Shown one piece after another: positions 8,388-16,519 of a stretch of DNA of 64,000 nt. The DNA lies in assembly GCA_017504485.1 (NCBI GenBank), contig JAFVRC010000022.1:62001-126000 (forward strand), given 5' to 3'. A program made the translations under genes and the position numbers. The stretch is from Alistipes sp. GTDB lineage: Bacteria > Bacteroidota > Bacteroidia > Bacteroidales > Rikenellaceae. The notes below the pieces were generated by a model. That model was given only the letters and a program-made list of their open reading frames with translations, was not told the origin of the DNA and ran no database searches. The number at the start of each line of letters is the position of its first letter. Within the stretch, counting starts at the first letter, position 1.

Positions 8388-9839
8388 CTATCGCACACGG
8401 CCGAGCAGATCGACCAACAGGGTCCAAAACTTATCGACGGTCGCTATTTCGAGTCGCTCATCCGGCGAGTGCACACCTCGCAATGTCGGGCCAAACGACA
8501 CCATTTCGAGGTGCGGATAACGCTCCAAGAAGAGACCGCACTCCAAGCCGGCGTGGATGGCACGCACCTTCGGCTCCGTGCCAAAGAGGTGCTTGTAACC
8601 CTCGATTGTCCACTCGAGCAGGCGCGAGTCGGGGTTTGGCGCCCATCCCGGGTAGCCATCCGAGTGAACAACCTCGCAGCCGGCCGCCACAAAGCAGCTC
8701 TCGACCTGCAACTTGGCATACTCCTTGGCACTCTCGACCGACGAGCGTTGCGACGTGGTGATGACTATACGCTCGCCCTCAATCTTCACCGAGGCGAGGT
8801 TTGTCGATGTCTCGACCAGGCCCGGCATAGCGGCCGACATAGCCAACACGCCCGACGGCACACCGATAAGGGCCAAGAGAAGGTTGCGCTGCGTAGCCTC
8901 GGCCAATACACCCTGCGGCGTAGCGACGGCTGTGCGCTCAATCTTCGCACTCTTCTCGACAATCGCAAACTCGGCCACAAGCAAGGCAGCGAAGCTGTCG
9001 GCATCGGCCTCGAAGGCCGCCGCACGGTCGCTCGGCACGCCCAGCACAATGGAGGCCTCGCGCGGAATGGCGTTGCGTAAATTGCCACCATCGAAGTGCG
9101 AAAGACGCGCACCAAAAAGGCGGGCCGCACGCTCGGCAATACGCGCCGCAAGCTTATTCGAGTTGGCGTGCCCCTTGTCGATATCGTCGCCCGAGTGGCC
9201 GCCTAGCAGACCGCTGATGGCTATCTTGTAGTATGCATATCCGCTTGGTGCCGCCTCGGTGACAAGTGGCAGGTAGGCCAATGTGTCAATACCTCCGGCA
9301 CAGCCGATAAAGATCTCGCCCTCATCCTCCGAGTCGAGATTTACCAGATACTTACCCGAAATCATCCCCTCGCCAAGGCCGAAAGCACCCGTCAGGCCCG
9401 TCTCCTCATCGACCGTGAAGAGTGCCTCAACAGGGCCGTGCTCCAACTCCTCGTCGATAAGCACTGCCAGAGCCGCCGCAACACCTATACCGTCGTCGGC
9501 ACCGAGTGTCGTGCCTTCGGCACGCACCCAGCCCTCCTCGATGTGCGTGCGGATGGCATCCTGCTCGAAGTCGAATTGCACGTCGGCATTCTTCTCGCAC
9601 ACCATATCCATGTGAGCCTGTAAGATGATGGTCGGGCGAGTCTCGTAGCCCGGCGTGGCACCCTTGCGCATAACCACGTTGCCCGTCGCATCGCACTTGC
9701 ACTCCAAGGCGTGACATGCGGCAAAATCTACCAAGAATTTACGAATCTTATCCTCTCGCTTCGATGGACGCGGCACGCGCGTAATATCATCGAAGAGTTC
9801 CCACACGAGGCGGGGTTTCAAATCTCTGATCTGTGTCAT
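8388..9839 (-). CDS. pepD: aminoacyl-histidine dipeptidase (M20C family)
   Basis: A 483-residue cytosolic metallopeptidase that cleaves Xaa-His dipeptides such as carnosine. The M20 di-zinc site is visible: H76-M-D78 in LQAHMDMV, D115 in GADDG, catalytic E145 and E146 in VDEETGL, and a later aspartate in LDSEDEGE. The central dimerisation-type insertion and a C-terminal histidine (HAGLECGLF) are present. Length equals typical bacterial PepD. It ends 12 bp from the bidirectional terminator and is followed 14 bp downstream of the ispF stop, so ispF and pepD are probably co-transcribed. Confidence 0.93.
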   Translation of the reverse strand: MTQIRDLKPRLVWELFDDITRVPRPSKREDKIRKFLVDFAACHALECKCDATGNVVMRKGATPGYETRPTIILQAHMDMVCEKNADVQFDFEQDAIRTHIEEGWVRAEGTTLGADDGIGVAAALAVLIDEELEHGPVEALFTVDEETGLTGAFGLGEGMISGKYLVNLDSEDEGEIFIGCAGGIDTLAYLPLVTEAAPSGYAYYKIAISGLLGGHSGDDIDKGHANSNKLAARIAERAARLFGARLSHFDGGNLRNAIPREASIVLGVPSDRAAAFEADADSFAALLVAEFAIVEKSAKIERTAVATPQGVLAEATQRNLLLALIGVPSGVLAMSAAMPGLVETSTNLASVKIEGERIVITTSQRSSVESAKEYAKLQVESCFVAAGCEVVHSDGYPGWAPNPDSRLLEWTIEGYKHLFGTEPKVRAIHAGLECGLFLERYPHLEMVSFGPTLRGVHSPDERLEIATVDKFWTLLVDLLGRVR

Positions 9840-9853
9840 ACTATCTATATGTT

Positions 9854-10333
9854 TTACAATCGTTTGCGCAACAATACCATGGCCGTGGCGGAGATGCCTC
9901 GCTCCTCGCCCTCGAAGCCGAGGTGCTCGGTCGTCGTAGCCTTGACCGACACCTGCCCGACAGAGAGCCCGGCCGCCTCGGCGATACGCTCGCGCATGAG
10001 GTCAATATGCGGGCGGAGTTTGGGGCGTTGGGCGGCCACCGTCGAGTCGATATTCACCACCTCGTAGCCCTCACTCGTCAGCAGCTCGACAACACGCACG
10101 AGCAACCTCCGCGAGTCGATACCCTTAAACTCGTCAGACGTGTCCGGGAAGTGCTTACCGATATCACCCAAAGCCGCCGCACCGAGCAGTGCGTCGCAGA
10201 TGGCGTGAATAAGGACATCACCGTCGGAGTGCGCCACGCACCCCTTCGTATGAGGAATTTCGACACCCCCGAGCACAAGGCGCAAACCCTCGGCAAGGGC
10301 ATGAACATCGTAACCGTGACCTATGCGATACAT
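9854..10333 (-). CDS. ispF: 2-C-methyl-D-erythritol 2,4-cyclodiphosphate synthase
   Basis: A 159-residue enzyme of the MEP isoprenoid pathway, making the cyclodiphosphate from CDP-ME-2-phosphate. The zinc site D9-V-H11 (GHGYDVH), the SDGDVLIHA segment, DIGKHFPDT and the C-terminal KATTTEHLGF signature are present. I place the start at the internal ATG at 10333 because the family begins with M-x-R-I-G-H-G. The in-frame extension to 10414 encodes a non-conserved peptide. A TACCTTTG box (minus strand, 10365-10358) lies 24 bp upstream. The pathway partner dxs is at 50320. Confidence 0.95.
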   Translation of the reverse strand: MYRIGHGYDVHALAEGLRLVLGGVEIPHTKGCVAHSDGDVLIHAICDALLGAAALGDIGKHFPDTSDEFKGIDSRRLLVRVVELLTSEGYEVVNIDSTVAAQRPKLRPHIDLMRERIAEAAGLSVGQVSVKATTTEHLGFEGEERGISATAMVLLRKRL

Positions 10334-10418
10334 ATCTTTCGAAGAGTTGATTTTCTGCAAAGGTACGAAAAATAACGAAAAGTGAAAACGAAGCGCAATG
10401 GCCAATGGCCCCAAGCTA

Positions 10419-10961
10419 TCAAAATATCCCCCACGAGCGTTGTGCGGCCGAGCGGGCAGAAGGCGAGGAGAGTGTGCCGATGTAGCGCATCACACCTTCG
10501 CGTGTGACCAGCGCGAGGCGTGCTTGCCCCGTAGCCTCCGAGATGAAGAGCTCGACGAACCACGACTCACCCTCGTGAAGCAGCGAGAAGGAGATTCGCC
10601 AATTGCCCTGCTGCTGCTCGACAGCATAGTTGCGCACGGGCGAGTCGAAGTTCTCGGTGGAGATTACATAGCTCGTAAATTCGACGGGCAGATGCACCCT
10701 TGCCGCACCTCCATCGACATCCATATAGAGGTAGTAGGCAAAGATATAACGAGTGTTACCGCTGGCAATATTCTGCATCGTAATGGGCATAAAGCGGTAG
10801 TTGCGCGAGCGGATAAGCTCTGCAAGCTCGGCGCGAAAGGCAGCCTCCTTTGCGGCACGGCGCGACACGCCGGGCGAGGGCGCAGAGGATGTTTTGCTCC
10901 CCTGCGCCGAAGCGGCAACTCCGATAAGGAGCAATGCCGCCAGAGTGATAAGGCTTCGCAT
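10419..10961 (-). CDS. DUF4251 secreted protein 1
   Basis: A 180-residue exported protein with signal peptide MRSLITLAALLLIGVAASAQ and the YRFMPITMQNIASGNTRYIF segment typical of DUF4251, a Bacteroidota-restricted beta-sandwich-type family of unknown function. It follows the DUF4251 gene at 10964 by 2 bp, so they form a pair. A charged helix (residues 32-52) separates the signal peptide from the domain. Confidence 0.8.
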   Translation of the reverse strand: MRSLITLAALLLIGVAASAQGSKTSSAPSPGVSRRAAKEAAFRAELAELIRSRNYRFMPITMQNIASGNTRYIFAYYLYMDVDGGAARVHLPVEFTSYVISTENFDSPVRNYAVEQQQGNWRISFSLLHEGESWFVELFISEATGQARLALVTREGVMRYIGTLSSPSARSAAQRSWGIF

Positions 10962-10963
10962 GG

Positions 10964-11542
10964 CTAAATCCCCGATATGGAGCCGTTATATTGCACATCC
11001 GAGTACCACGGCGACGAGATGGTCAACACGCCACTACCTGACGCCGAGTAGATGTCGAGCGAAAAGTTGTAGTCGCTGCCCGAGTAGAGCGACGAGGAGA
11101 AGGTGACGAGCCACCCCTCTCGTGTCTGTTCGGTGGTATAGCCCGCAACGTGAGGCAGCGCGTAGTTGAGCATCACGGTATAGTAGGGAGCTGTGACACC
11201 CTTGATGTAGGGCAGGAAGATATCGACCTCGCTACCCCACACCTGCACGCCAAAATCTGGATTGTTGAGTATGCGCACGCCACCGGCCACCTGCTGCTGC
11301 ATGGTCTGCGGCGAGAATTGGAAGTTGCGGGCGAGGACTATCGAGTCGATATATCGCTCGTAGGCAGCTTGTCGTTCGGCACGACGCTGCTCGCGCTCGA
11401 TGTGTCGCTGCTGGCGTTGCGCCGCACGCGAGGAGGAGGCAGAAGATGTTTCGGGGGAGCTCTTCGACGACTGCGTATAGCCAACAATAGCCACAGCCAC
11501 AGCGCACAGAAGCACGACGATGAAGATAATTTTTCGTTTCAT
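10964..11542 (-). CDS. DUF4251 secreted protein 2
   Basis: A 192-residue protein with an N-terminal hydrophobic signal or anchor (residues 4-22) followed by a low-complexity Ser- then Arg/Gln-rich helix (about 25-65). A DUF4251-type domain beginning FQFSPQTMQQQVAGGVRILN follows. It is paralogous to the gene at 10419 and is translated immediately before it. The family has no assigned activity; export and tandem arrangement suggest a small envelope-associated protein. Confidence 0.8.
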   Translation of the reverse strand: MKRKIIFIVVLLCAVAVAIVGYTQSSKSSPETSSASSSRAAQRQQRHIEREQRRAERQAAYERYIDSIVLARNFQFSPQTMQQQVAGGVRILNNPDFGVQVWGSEVDIFLPYIKGVTAPYYTVMLNYALPHVAGYTTEQTREGWLVTFSSSLYSGSDYNFSLDIYSASGSGVLTISSPWYSDVQYNGSISGI

Positions 11543-11596
11543 AGGCCATAAGGTGTTTTATTCACCTATGGCCAGCGGCAAATATCGTGCTACGCT

Positions 11597-12364
11597 CTAC
11601 TTCGTAGCTACCATCAGCAGGTCGAAGCACTCCATACCCGCCTCGTATGGAACGACCGCATAGTCACTCATCGTTATCGAGTCGGTGAGCGCAGTGTTAT
11701 GCTTGTGTAGCGAGCGGCGATTCAGGCGATTGAGCAGGTCGTAAGGCTTCTGCAGCAAGACACGCGGCAGTCGATGCTGCAAGTCGAGCACATCGAAACG
11801 CGTGATACGGCGTACCGAGTCGCGATTCTTGCGATAGTACTCCATAACCTTCTCGTTGCCAAGCACGCCATAGGCCTCGACCTCCGCGAAGTGGCACTCC
11901 AAGATGTTGCGCAGCTCGTCGGCGTTGTATTCGCGGACGTGCCACGGATTGCGCGTGAGCGACATAGGAGCATTCGGAGTCGAGACAACGAACTTTCCGC
12001 CCGGGCGTAACACTCGCGCCACCTCGCGCACGAAGTCGATATCATCCTCGATATGCTCGATTACCTGAAACGACACAACCGCATCAAACGAGGCACTCTC
12101 GAAGCCTATAGGCGGCACCTCCATCTCGAAATAGTCGGTATTGTCGAGTTGATGCGGCGCGGCGGGCAGCTGCTTGTCTATCGAGATAAAGCGGCGGCAG
12201 CCGGGAGCAATGATATTGACGCCATAGCCCATACCCGTACCCACCTCCAACACATCGCCCGAGACTATCGAGGCGGCGTGGTGATAGGCCAACACCGAGC
12301 GTTGAAAGACGTAGTTGTCCGAGCGGTCGGTCGAGACGCGCTCTGCGGTTGCAAGGTTTGCCAT
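11597..12364 (-). CDS. class I SAM-dependent methyltransferase
   Basis: A 255-residue Methyltransf_11/25-type enzyme. Motif I is DVLEVGTGMGYGVN, the acidic post-I residue lies in FISIDKQ, motif IV-like VVSFQVIEHIEDD follows, and LRPGGKFVVSTPN is motif VI. This pattern is shared by small-molecule and lipid-linked-sugar methyltransferases; the acceptor cannot be told from sequence. The C-terminal 100 residues hold no second domain I recognise. It is a single-gene unit with a TAACTTTG-type box (12392-12385) 21 bp upstream. Confidence 0.82.
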   Translation of the reverse strand: MANLATAERVSTDRSDNYVFQRSVLAYHHAASIVSGDVLEVGTGMGYGVNIIAPGCRRFISIDKQLPAAPHQLDNTDYFEMEVPPIGFESASFDAVVSFQVIEHIEDDIDFVREVARVLRPGGKFVVSTPNAPMSLTRNPWHVREYNADELRNILECHFAEVEAYGVLGNEKVMEYYRKNRDSVRRITRFDVLDLQHRLPRVLLQKPYDLLNRLNRRSLHKHNTALTDSITMSDYAVVPYEAGMECFDLLMVATK

Positions 12365-12384
12365 AATCCTAGCTTTTAGCCTCG

Positions 12385-12419
12385 CAAAGTTAAAAATTAA
12401 AAGTTAAAAGTTAAAAGTT
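12385..12419 (-). promoter_or_regulatory. promoter region with heptamer tandem repeat upstream of the methyltransferase
   Basis: CAAAGTTA on the plus strand (12385-12392) is TAACTTTG on the coding strand, a -7 box. It runs directly into four tandem 7-bp units (GTTAAAA, one ATTAAAA) at 12389-12416, occupying the -10 to -40 region. No TTTG -33 box was found within the repeat. Confidence 0.45.
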
Positions 12420-12472
12420 TTTTGGCATTGCCGACAATTATAGAGGCAATTTGAGGCTGTTAGCGGTAGTTA

Positions 12473-12552
12473 GTGTGGCTGCAAATAAATTTGGGCCACC
12501 GCTATAAAACAAAAAGAGACCGATTCGTCGGTATCCTCTTTACTCTTTGTAG
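12473..12552 (-). repeat. copy 1 of an 80-bp direct repeat containing a terminator
   Basis: Ungapped alignment with 12791-12870 gives 71 of 80 identical positions by eye. On the minus strand it contains a hairpin (AAAGAG / CTCTTT and ACCGA / TCGGT with a four-base loop) followed by a T-rich run, so it is an intrinsic terminator. No tRNA precedes it, unlike copy 2. Confidence 0.85.
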
Positions 12553-12573
12553 GACAATGTATCGAAATTTCTA

Positions 12574-12601
12574 ACTCTTTCATACGGGATTATGAAAGAG
12601 T
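12574..12601. repeat. perfect 11-bp inverted repeat
   Basis: ACTCTTTCATA (12574-12584), a six-base loop and its exact complement (12591-12601). It is not followed by a T run on the plus strand. It lies in the gene-free stretch between the two 80-bp repeats. Confidence 0.7.
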
Positions 12602-12633
12602 AATTGCGTTTGCTGCGTATATTATAAATAATT

Positions 12634-12696
12634 CCCCCTCACAGGAGGGAGATTTAGGGGGAGGGTAACACACGGTCTCTCCCCCGACGGGAGAGA
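12634..12696. repeat. REP-like palindromic intergenic element
   Basis: Two G/C-rich hairpins lie in tandem: CCCTC/GAGGG at 12636-12649 and TCTCTCCC/GGGAGAGA at 12676-12696, separated by a G-run. The stretch 12365-12867 has no convincing gene; a 60-codon minus-strand frame across this element is low-complexity and probably not coding. The composition resembles dispersed intergenic palindromes of other Bacteroidota, but its copy number elsewhere cannot be seen from here. Confidence 0.5.
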
Positions 12697-12790
12697 GACT
12701 TATCTGCGCTTCGCTTGATGAGCCTCTACCTCCTGAAACAGCCCAAAGATTTAAGAGTCCAATGCTTCGCATCTATTTTTGTTTTACAGC

Positions 12791-12870
12791 GTGTGTCTGC
12801 AAATAAATTTGCGCCACCGCTATAAAACAAAAAGACACCGATAAATCAGTGTCCTCTTTAATCTTTGTAG
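12791..12870 (-). repeat. copy 2 of the 80-bp direct repeat, downstream flank of tRNA-Met
   Basis: The repeat begins just inside the 3' end of the tRNA (shared GTAG) and extends downstream. It pairs with 12473-12552, at an offset of 318 bp. Confidence 0.85.
12826..12858 (-). terminator. intrinsic terminator of tRNA-Met
   Basis: Minus-strand hairpin with GACACTGA (12853-12846), a TTTA loop and TCGGTGTC (12841-12834), followed by a T-rich tract. It starts about 15 bp after the tRNA. Confidence 0.8.
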
Positions 12871-12941
12871 CGGGAGAGAGACTTGAACTCTCGACCTCAT
12901 GATTATGAATCATGCGCTCTGACCAGCTGAGCTATCCCGCC
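12868..12941 (-). tRNA. tRNA-Met (anticodon CAT)
   Basis: A 74-nt cloverleaf on the minus strand. The acceptor stem is GGCGGGA/TCCCGCT with one G-U pair and discriminator A. The D arm is GCTC...GAGC, the anticodon stem CATGA/TCATG with loop TTCATAA, and the T arm GAGAG-TTCAAGT-CTCTC. CCA is not encoded. The anticodon could serve elongator Met; an initiator-type C1-A72 mismatch is not evident. Confidence 0.93.
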
Positions 12942-13020
12942 ATTGGCTTGAAAAGCGAGGGCAAAGGTAATAGAAAAATTTGCAAGTGCAAAATCTTTTT
13001 CGCTTTTTTTCGTTTTTGCC

Positions 13021-14667
13021 CTACTTTTCGCCGTCGAGATGCACGTTGCCGACCATCAAGACTCCATTCTCCTTGTAGGATTCGCCTCCGATGGTAACGT
13101 TGCGGAACGTAACACCGAAGATGCCGTAGTCGGGCTCGCCCTCGGCAACGGGGGCCTTTAGGTAGATAGGCATAATGCGGTGGTTCGGGTGGCGGAACGT
13201 GATATTATCGAAGAGGATATTCTCGATGCGGTAGCCGCGCTTCTCGCCATACGATGTCTTTTTGGCATCACGCACGGCGATATGTATAGGCTGACCGTCG
13301 TAGTTCTTCGTCCACTCGACATCGACGTTGCGGAAGGCGATGTTACGCACAATCTGCTCGCCCTGCGAGAGTATGCGGAAGATACCGCTCCAGAAGGTTC
13401 GTGTGCGCTGGTGCTTCTCGGTGAAGTTGTAGTGCAGCGAATTGGCAATGCCGATAATCGTGCAGTTCGACACCTCGATATTCTCGATTACATCGCGCGG
13501 CGAGAGGCTGCTCGTAGCATGGCCGCCAAAGACGAAGGGGCGGCACGTTGTCCACACCACCGAATTGCGAAGCGAGATGTCGGACGTAGGGGTACCCTTG
13601 ACATGCTCGGCCGCATCCCACAAGAAGCGGATGCTGTCGCACGAGTTGTAGGCACAGAAGCAGTCGTCCTGACTATGAATGTAGCAGTCGTCGGCCGCGA
13701 AGCGTTGCGTGTTGATAAGGTTTATGCCGTCGGCATTGTTGGCCGAGGAGAACATCTTGACGTTGCGCACCGTAATATCCGAGGCGTTACGCACCGTTAT
13801 GTCGCGGAAGTCGGAGATGATGGTGAGGTTCTCGATATCGACATGCGAGGCATTTTCGTGGATATAGATAGCCGGCACGACATTCATACGAAAGCCCGCC
13901 CAGAACTGCTCGCCAACAAAGTTGGTATCGGCACCGCAACATCTGTCGAGCAGGTTGATGCAGCCGTAGCCCGAGATACGCACACCCTTGGCTCCACGGA
14001 TGTCGATGGCGGCGCAGAGATGCGCACCCTTATCGAGGAGGATGAGTGTATTATCCTCGCGCACGGTGACGACGGGCGCACCGTGCTCGTTGAGCGTTAT
14101 ATGACGCGAGTTGTCGGCCGTATGGTAGCCGCTCTTGAAGTGCATAACACGGTTGTAGCCGCGTGGTGAGATGCGCCCATCGTCGCAATCATCGACGAGA
14201 AGCGAGAGCGTGCGCACCACATCGCCGTCGGGGCGCACCATAAGCTTCGAAGCCTTATCGACCGCAAAGATTATGGCGTTGCCATCGCGACGACACTCCA
14301 CACCAAGGCGCTCGGGCGACACGTCGAGTTGCGAGGCCCCCTTCAGGTGCTCGACACGCACCCACGTCTTACCGCGCACGGCAAACGAAGCGATGGCGCA
14401 CTTGACCGTATGGTGCCCCTTTTTAAGGCCCCCGAACTCGGCATAAACCTCCGCCGGCAGCGGAATACTCGCACCACCATCGGCCGTGAGAGCCATAATA
14501 ACAGGCACCCTCTGCCACTGCTCGCCATCGGCACTAACCTGCACGTCAAAAAGTTCCGAGCGGCGCACCTCCGAAGGTACGGAGTATATCTCGAAAGGGA
14601 GCAGGGCACGCGCTTCGACGACATAGGTCAGCAACGACGCTGCAACGAAGAGTATAGCTTTTTTCAT
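13021..14667 (-). CDS. secreted right-handed beta-helix glycoside hydrolase (GH28/GH49-like)
   Basis: A 548-residue protein with signal peptide MKKAILFVAASLLTYVVEA, so exported. Residues 25-170 form an N-terminal beta domain. From about residue 175 there is a parallel beta-helix with repeated I-x-N/D steps (VDIENLTIISDFRDITVRNA and following). NNADGIN and SQDDCF resemble the N-x-D-G and D-D catalytic motifs of polygalacturonase- or dextranase-type helices. The usual GHG and RIK motifs of GH28 are not obvious (FGGHATSS occurs instead), so the substrate is uncertain. The start at 14667 is chosen for its signal peptide; an in-frame extension to 14799 would overlap the divergent channel gene. A TACCTTTG box is at 14703-14696. 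Confidence 0.75.
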   Translation of the reverse strand: MKKAILFVAASLLTYVVEARALLPFEIYSVPSEVRRSELFDVQVSADGEQWQRVPVIMALTADGGASIPLPAEVYAEFGGLKKGHHTVKCAIASFAVRGKTWVRVEHLKGASQLDVSPERLGVECRRDGNAIIFAVDKASKLMVRPDGDVVRTLSLLVDDCDDGRISPRGYNRVMHFKSGYHTADNSRHITLNEHGAPVVTVREDNTLILLDKGAHLCAAIDIRGAKGVRISGYGCINLLDRCCGADTNFVGEQFWAGFRMNVVPAIYIHENASHVDIENLTIISDFRDITVRNASDITVRNVKMFSSANNADGINLINTQRFAADDCYIHSQDDCFCAYNSCDSIRFLWDAAEHVKGTPTSDISLRNSVVWTTCRPFVFGGHATSSLSPRDVIENIEVSNCTIIGIANSLHYNFTEKHQRTRTFWSGIFRILSQGEQIVRNIAFRNVDVEWTKNYDGQPIHIAVRDAKKTSYGEKRGYRIENILFDNITFRHPNHRIMPIYLKAPVAEGEPDYGIFGVTFRNVTIGGESYKENGVLMVGNVHLDGEK

Positions 14668-14778
14668 AACGACACGACTATTGTACAACATAGCGCAAAG
14701 GTACAACTTTTTTCGATTGGGCCGTGGGTGCAAGGCACAAATATTGTGTAGCAGAGGCCCACATCCGCACCCTACACT

Positions 14779-15456
14779 ATGAGACACTTTTCGGAACAAG
14801 AGATTGGAAAAATACGCACGCTGACCGAGTGGCTGACACTCGTGGCCGGCATAATACTACTCGTCGTGCTCACAAGAGAACTTATCGAGCAGAACAGACC
14901 TCACTTCTCGGAGTTCTATCTGCAAGTACAACTCGGTGTGTGCGTGATATTTATAGCCGACCTCATAGTCCGACTGCTCGCCTCCGAAAACAGGCGGCGA
15001 TTCGTTCTGCACAATGCTCTTTTCTTCCTGCTCTCGGTGCCTTTTCTGAACATAATATATGTGCTCGACATTGAGCTGCCTCGCACGGTGACGATGCTTG
15101 TCGGCGCAGTGCCGTTGCTGCGCATACTCGTTGTGGCCGACACCCTCTCGCGGTGGCTGACACGCGGCCGAGCGCAACACATTGCCGCCGCATACGCGAT
15201 GATGACACTCCTCTTCACATATATCTCGGCGCTCGTATTCTACGACTATGAGGTGGGGCGAAATACGCGACTCGACTCGTTTGGCGATGCGGTGTGGTGG
15301 GCCTTTATGAACCTGACGACCGTGGGAGCAGAGATATTCCCCGTGACGACTATAGGGAAAATACTCGCCGTGCTACTGCCGACGATGGGGATGCTGATAC
15401 TTCCTATATTTACCGCCTACGTCACCGCTATATTTGCGCACGGAGCGAAGCGGTAG
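14779..15456 (+). CDS. potassium-channel-family membrane protein with atypical filter
   Basis: A 225-residue protein with about six hydrophobic segments (roughly 17-34, 46-67, 78-97, 105-122, 138-157 and 193-221), arranged like a voltage-gated-type channel monomer. The pore helix and filter between the last two segments read FMNLTTVGAEIFPVT. The K+ channel filter is normally TVGYGD; here it is TVGAE (181-185), keeping T-V-G but losing the Tyr-Gly-Asp. The voltage-sensor-like segment has few arginines. The last 29 bp overlap the convergent DUF4435 gene. It is probably an inner-membrane ion channel; its selectivity is uncertain. Confidence 0.72.
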   Translation: MRHFSEQEIGKIRTLTEWLTLVAGIILLVVLTRELIEQNRPHFSEFYLQVQLGVCVIFIADLIVRLLASENRRRFVLHNALFFLLSVPFLNIIYVLDIELPRTVTMLVGAVPLLRILVVADTLSRWLTRGRAQHIAAAYAMMTLLFTYISALVFYDYEVGRNTRLDSFGDAVWWAFMNLTTVGAEIFPVTTIGKILAVLLPTMGMLILPIFTAYVTAIFAHGAKR

Positions 15457-16498
15457 CCTCCACAAGGTAGGCCTGTATATCCTCGCGCAGGCGCAGATAG
15501 AGGGGCGAATTGGTGTAGTTCTCGTTGTCGAGCAGAACATCTCGGATAGAGCGCAACGAGTTGGTGTAGTTGCTCATCTCGTTTTTGAGGGCCACGCCCT
15601 CCTTCGACGAGGCGATAATCTTGGCGATAGACATCTGGCGCAGCTTCTCGCACACGCCACTCAACACAATCATCACCACATTATCCATCAGCGTATGGCC
15701 GTGCATGAAGAGGTAGGTGAGCTCCGGTTCGACACCCTTTGTGCGCAGTCGCTCGGCAAAGGCCGGCAGGGCTGCTGCCATATCGGGATGAGCCGCTTCG
15801 AGCGCCTGCTTACGGCTCTCGACATTACGCGCAAGCCACGCGATAGTGTTCGCTCCATTACGCTCGATATCGAGGTAACCGAGGCGCACCGAACTCTTGA
15901 ATTCGAGCAGCGTAAAGACATTTTCGGTCTTACGCGAAGCCGAGTAGGCATACCACAAAAAGAGAGGATATATAGTGCGCGAATAGTCGGCCATAAACTG
16001 CTCGAAATCAAAGATATGAGCATCGTTCTTAACAGCCTTCACACAGACATTATGAAGCGACGGAGCGTAGCACAGATAGTTCTCCGTGGCGTAGGTATAG
16101 GTGTGGAACATATAGGGTGAGGTGACGATGCGGTGCGAGAGTTCGTCATCGTCGGAGAGCAGATAGTCAAAGTCGGAATCCATACACAACAGCATCTCGT
16201 TGCACGCATTGTCGGCCATCGAGAGCAGCACCTTCTTGCCCTTCGGCAGATCCTCGCGCGTCGGCACCGAGATTTCGAAACGCAGGTAGGGGTTCGAGAA
16301 ATGGTCGAAGATGCCGCGCCAGAAGGCTACATCTTCGTACCCCTCGACAAAGACATGCACGAGCCGCTTGCCATCGTTGATGGGCAGCGACGGCGGCAGA
16401 CTCTCGACATCAACCTTACCGCGAAGAAGCGCCTTGGCACGCATCTTCTCAATCATAAGCTCGCGTTTACGCTCTCTATTCTCCTTGCGAGTGGCCAT
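15428..16498 (-). CDS. DUF4435 protein (TOPRIM/OLD-like)
   Basis: A 356-residue cytoplasmic protein starting MATRKENRERKRELM at 16498; the frame extends to 16639 but the leader is not conserved-looking and crosses the promoter. VHVFVEGYEDVAFWRGIF (about 68-85) and LLCMDSDFDYLL (about 123-134) match the E and D-x-D positions of a TOPRIM-type nuclease-like domain as found in DUF4435. Such proteins occur alone or with ATPases and are suspected to act on nucleic acids, but no activity is shown here. The 3' end overlaps the convergent channel gene by 29 bp. Confidence 0.72.
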   Translation of the reverse strand: MATRKENRERKRELMIEKMRAKALLRGKVDVESLPPSLPINDGKRLVHVFVEGYEDVAFWRGIFDHFSNPYLRFEISVPTREDLPKGKKVLLSMADNACNEMLLCMDSDFDYLLSDDDELSHRIVTSPYMFHTYTYATENYLCYAPSLHNVCVKAVKNDAHIFDFEQFMADYSRTIYPLFLWYAYSASRKTENVFTLLEFKSSVRLGYLDIERNGANTIAWLARNVESRKQALEAAHPDMAAALPAFAERLRTKGVEPELTYLFMHGHTLMDNVVMIVLSGVCEKLRQMSIAKIIASSKEGVALKNEMSNYTNSLRSIRDVLLDNENYTNSPLYLRLREDIQAYLVEATASLRAQI

Positions 16499-16519
16499 TG
16501 CTCTTGCATATTTGTTTAA

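Noticed and set aside
10334..10414. N-terminal extension of ispF to an ATG at 10414
   Set aside because: The extra 27 residues are not like the family, whose members start at M-x-R-I-G-H-G; the promoter box also lies in that stretch.
12590..12772. 60-codon minus-strand frame across the REP-like element
   Set aside because: Composition follows the palindromes, no family resemblance and no start context.
12868..12941. tRNA-Met as an integration site for a mobile element
   Set aside because: The duplicated flank contains only downstream sequence and no part of the tRNA beyond three or four bases; no integrase is nearby.
14668..14799. N-terminal extension of the beta-helix glycosidase
   Set aside because: It would put 44 residues before a good signal peptide and overlap the divergent channel gene.
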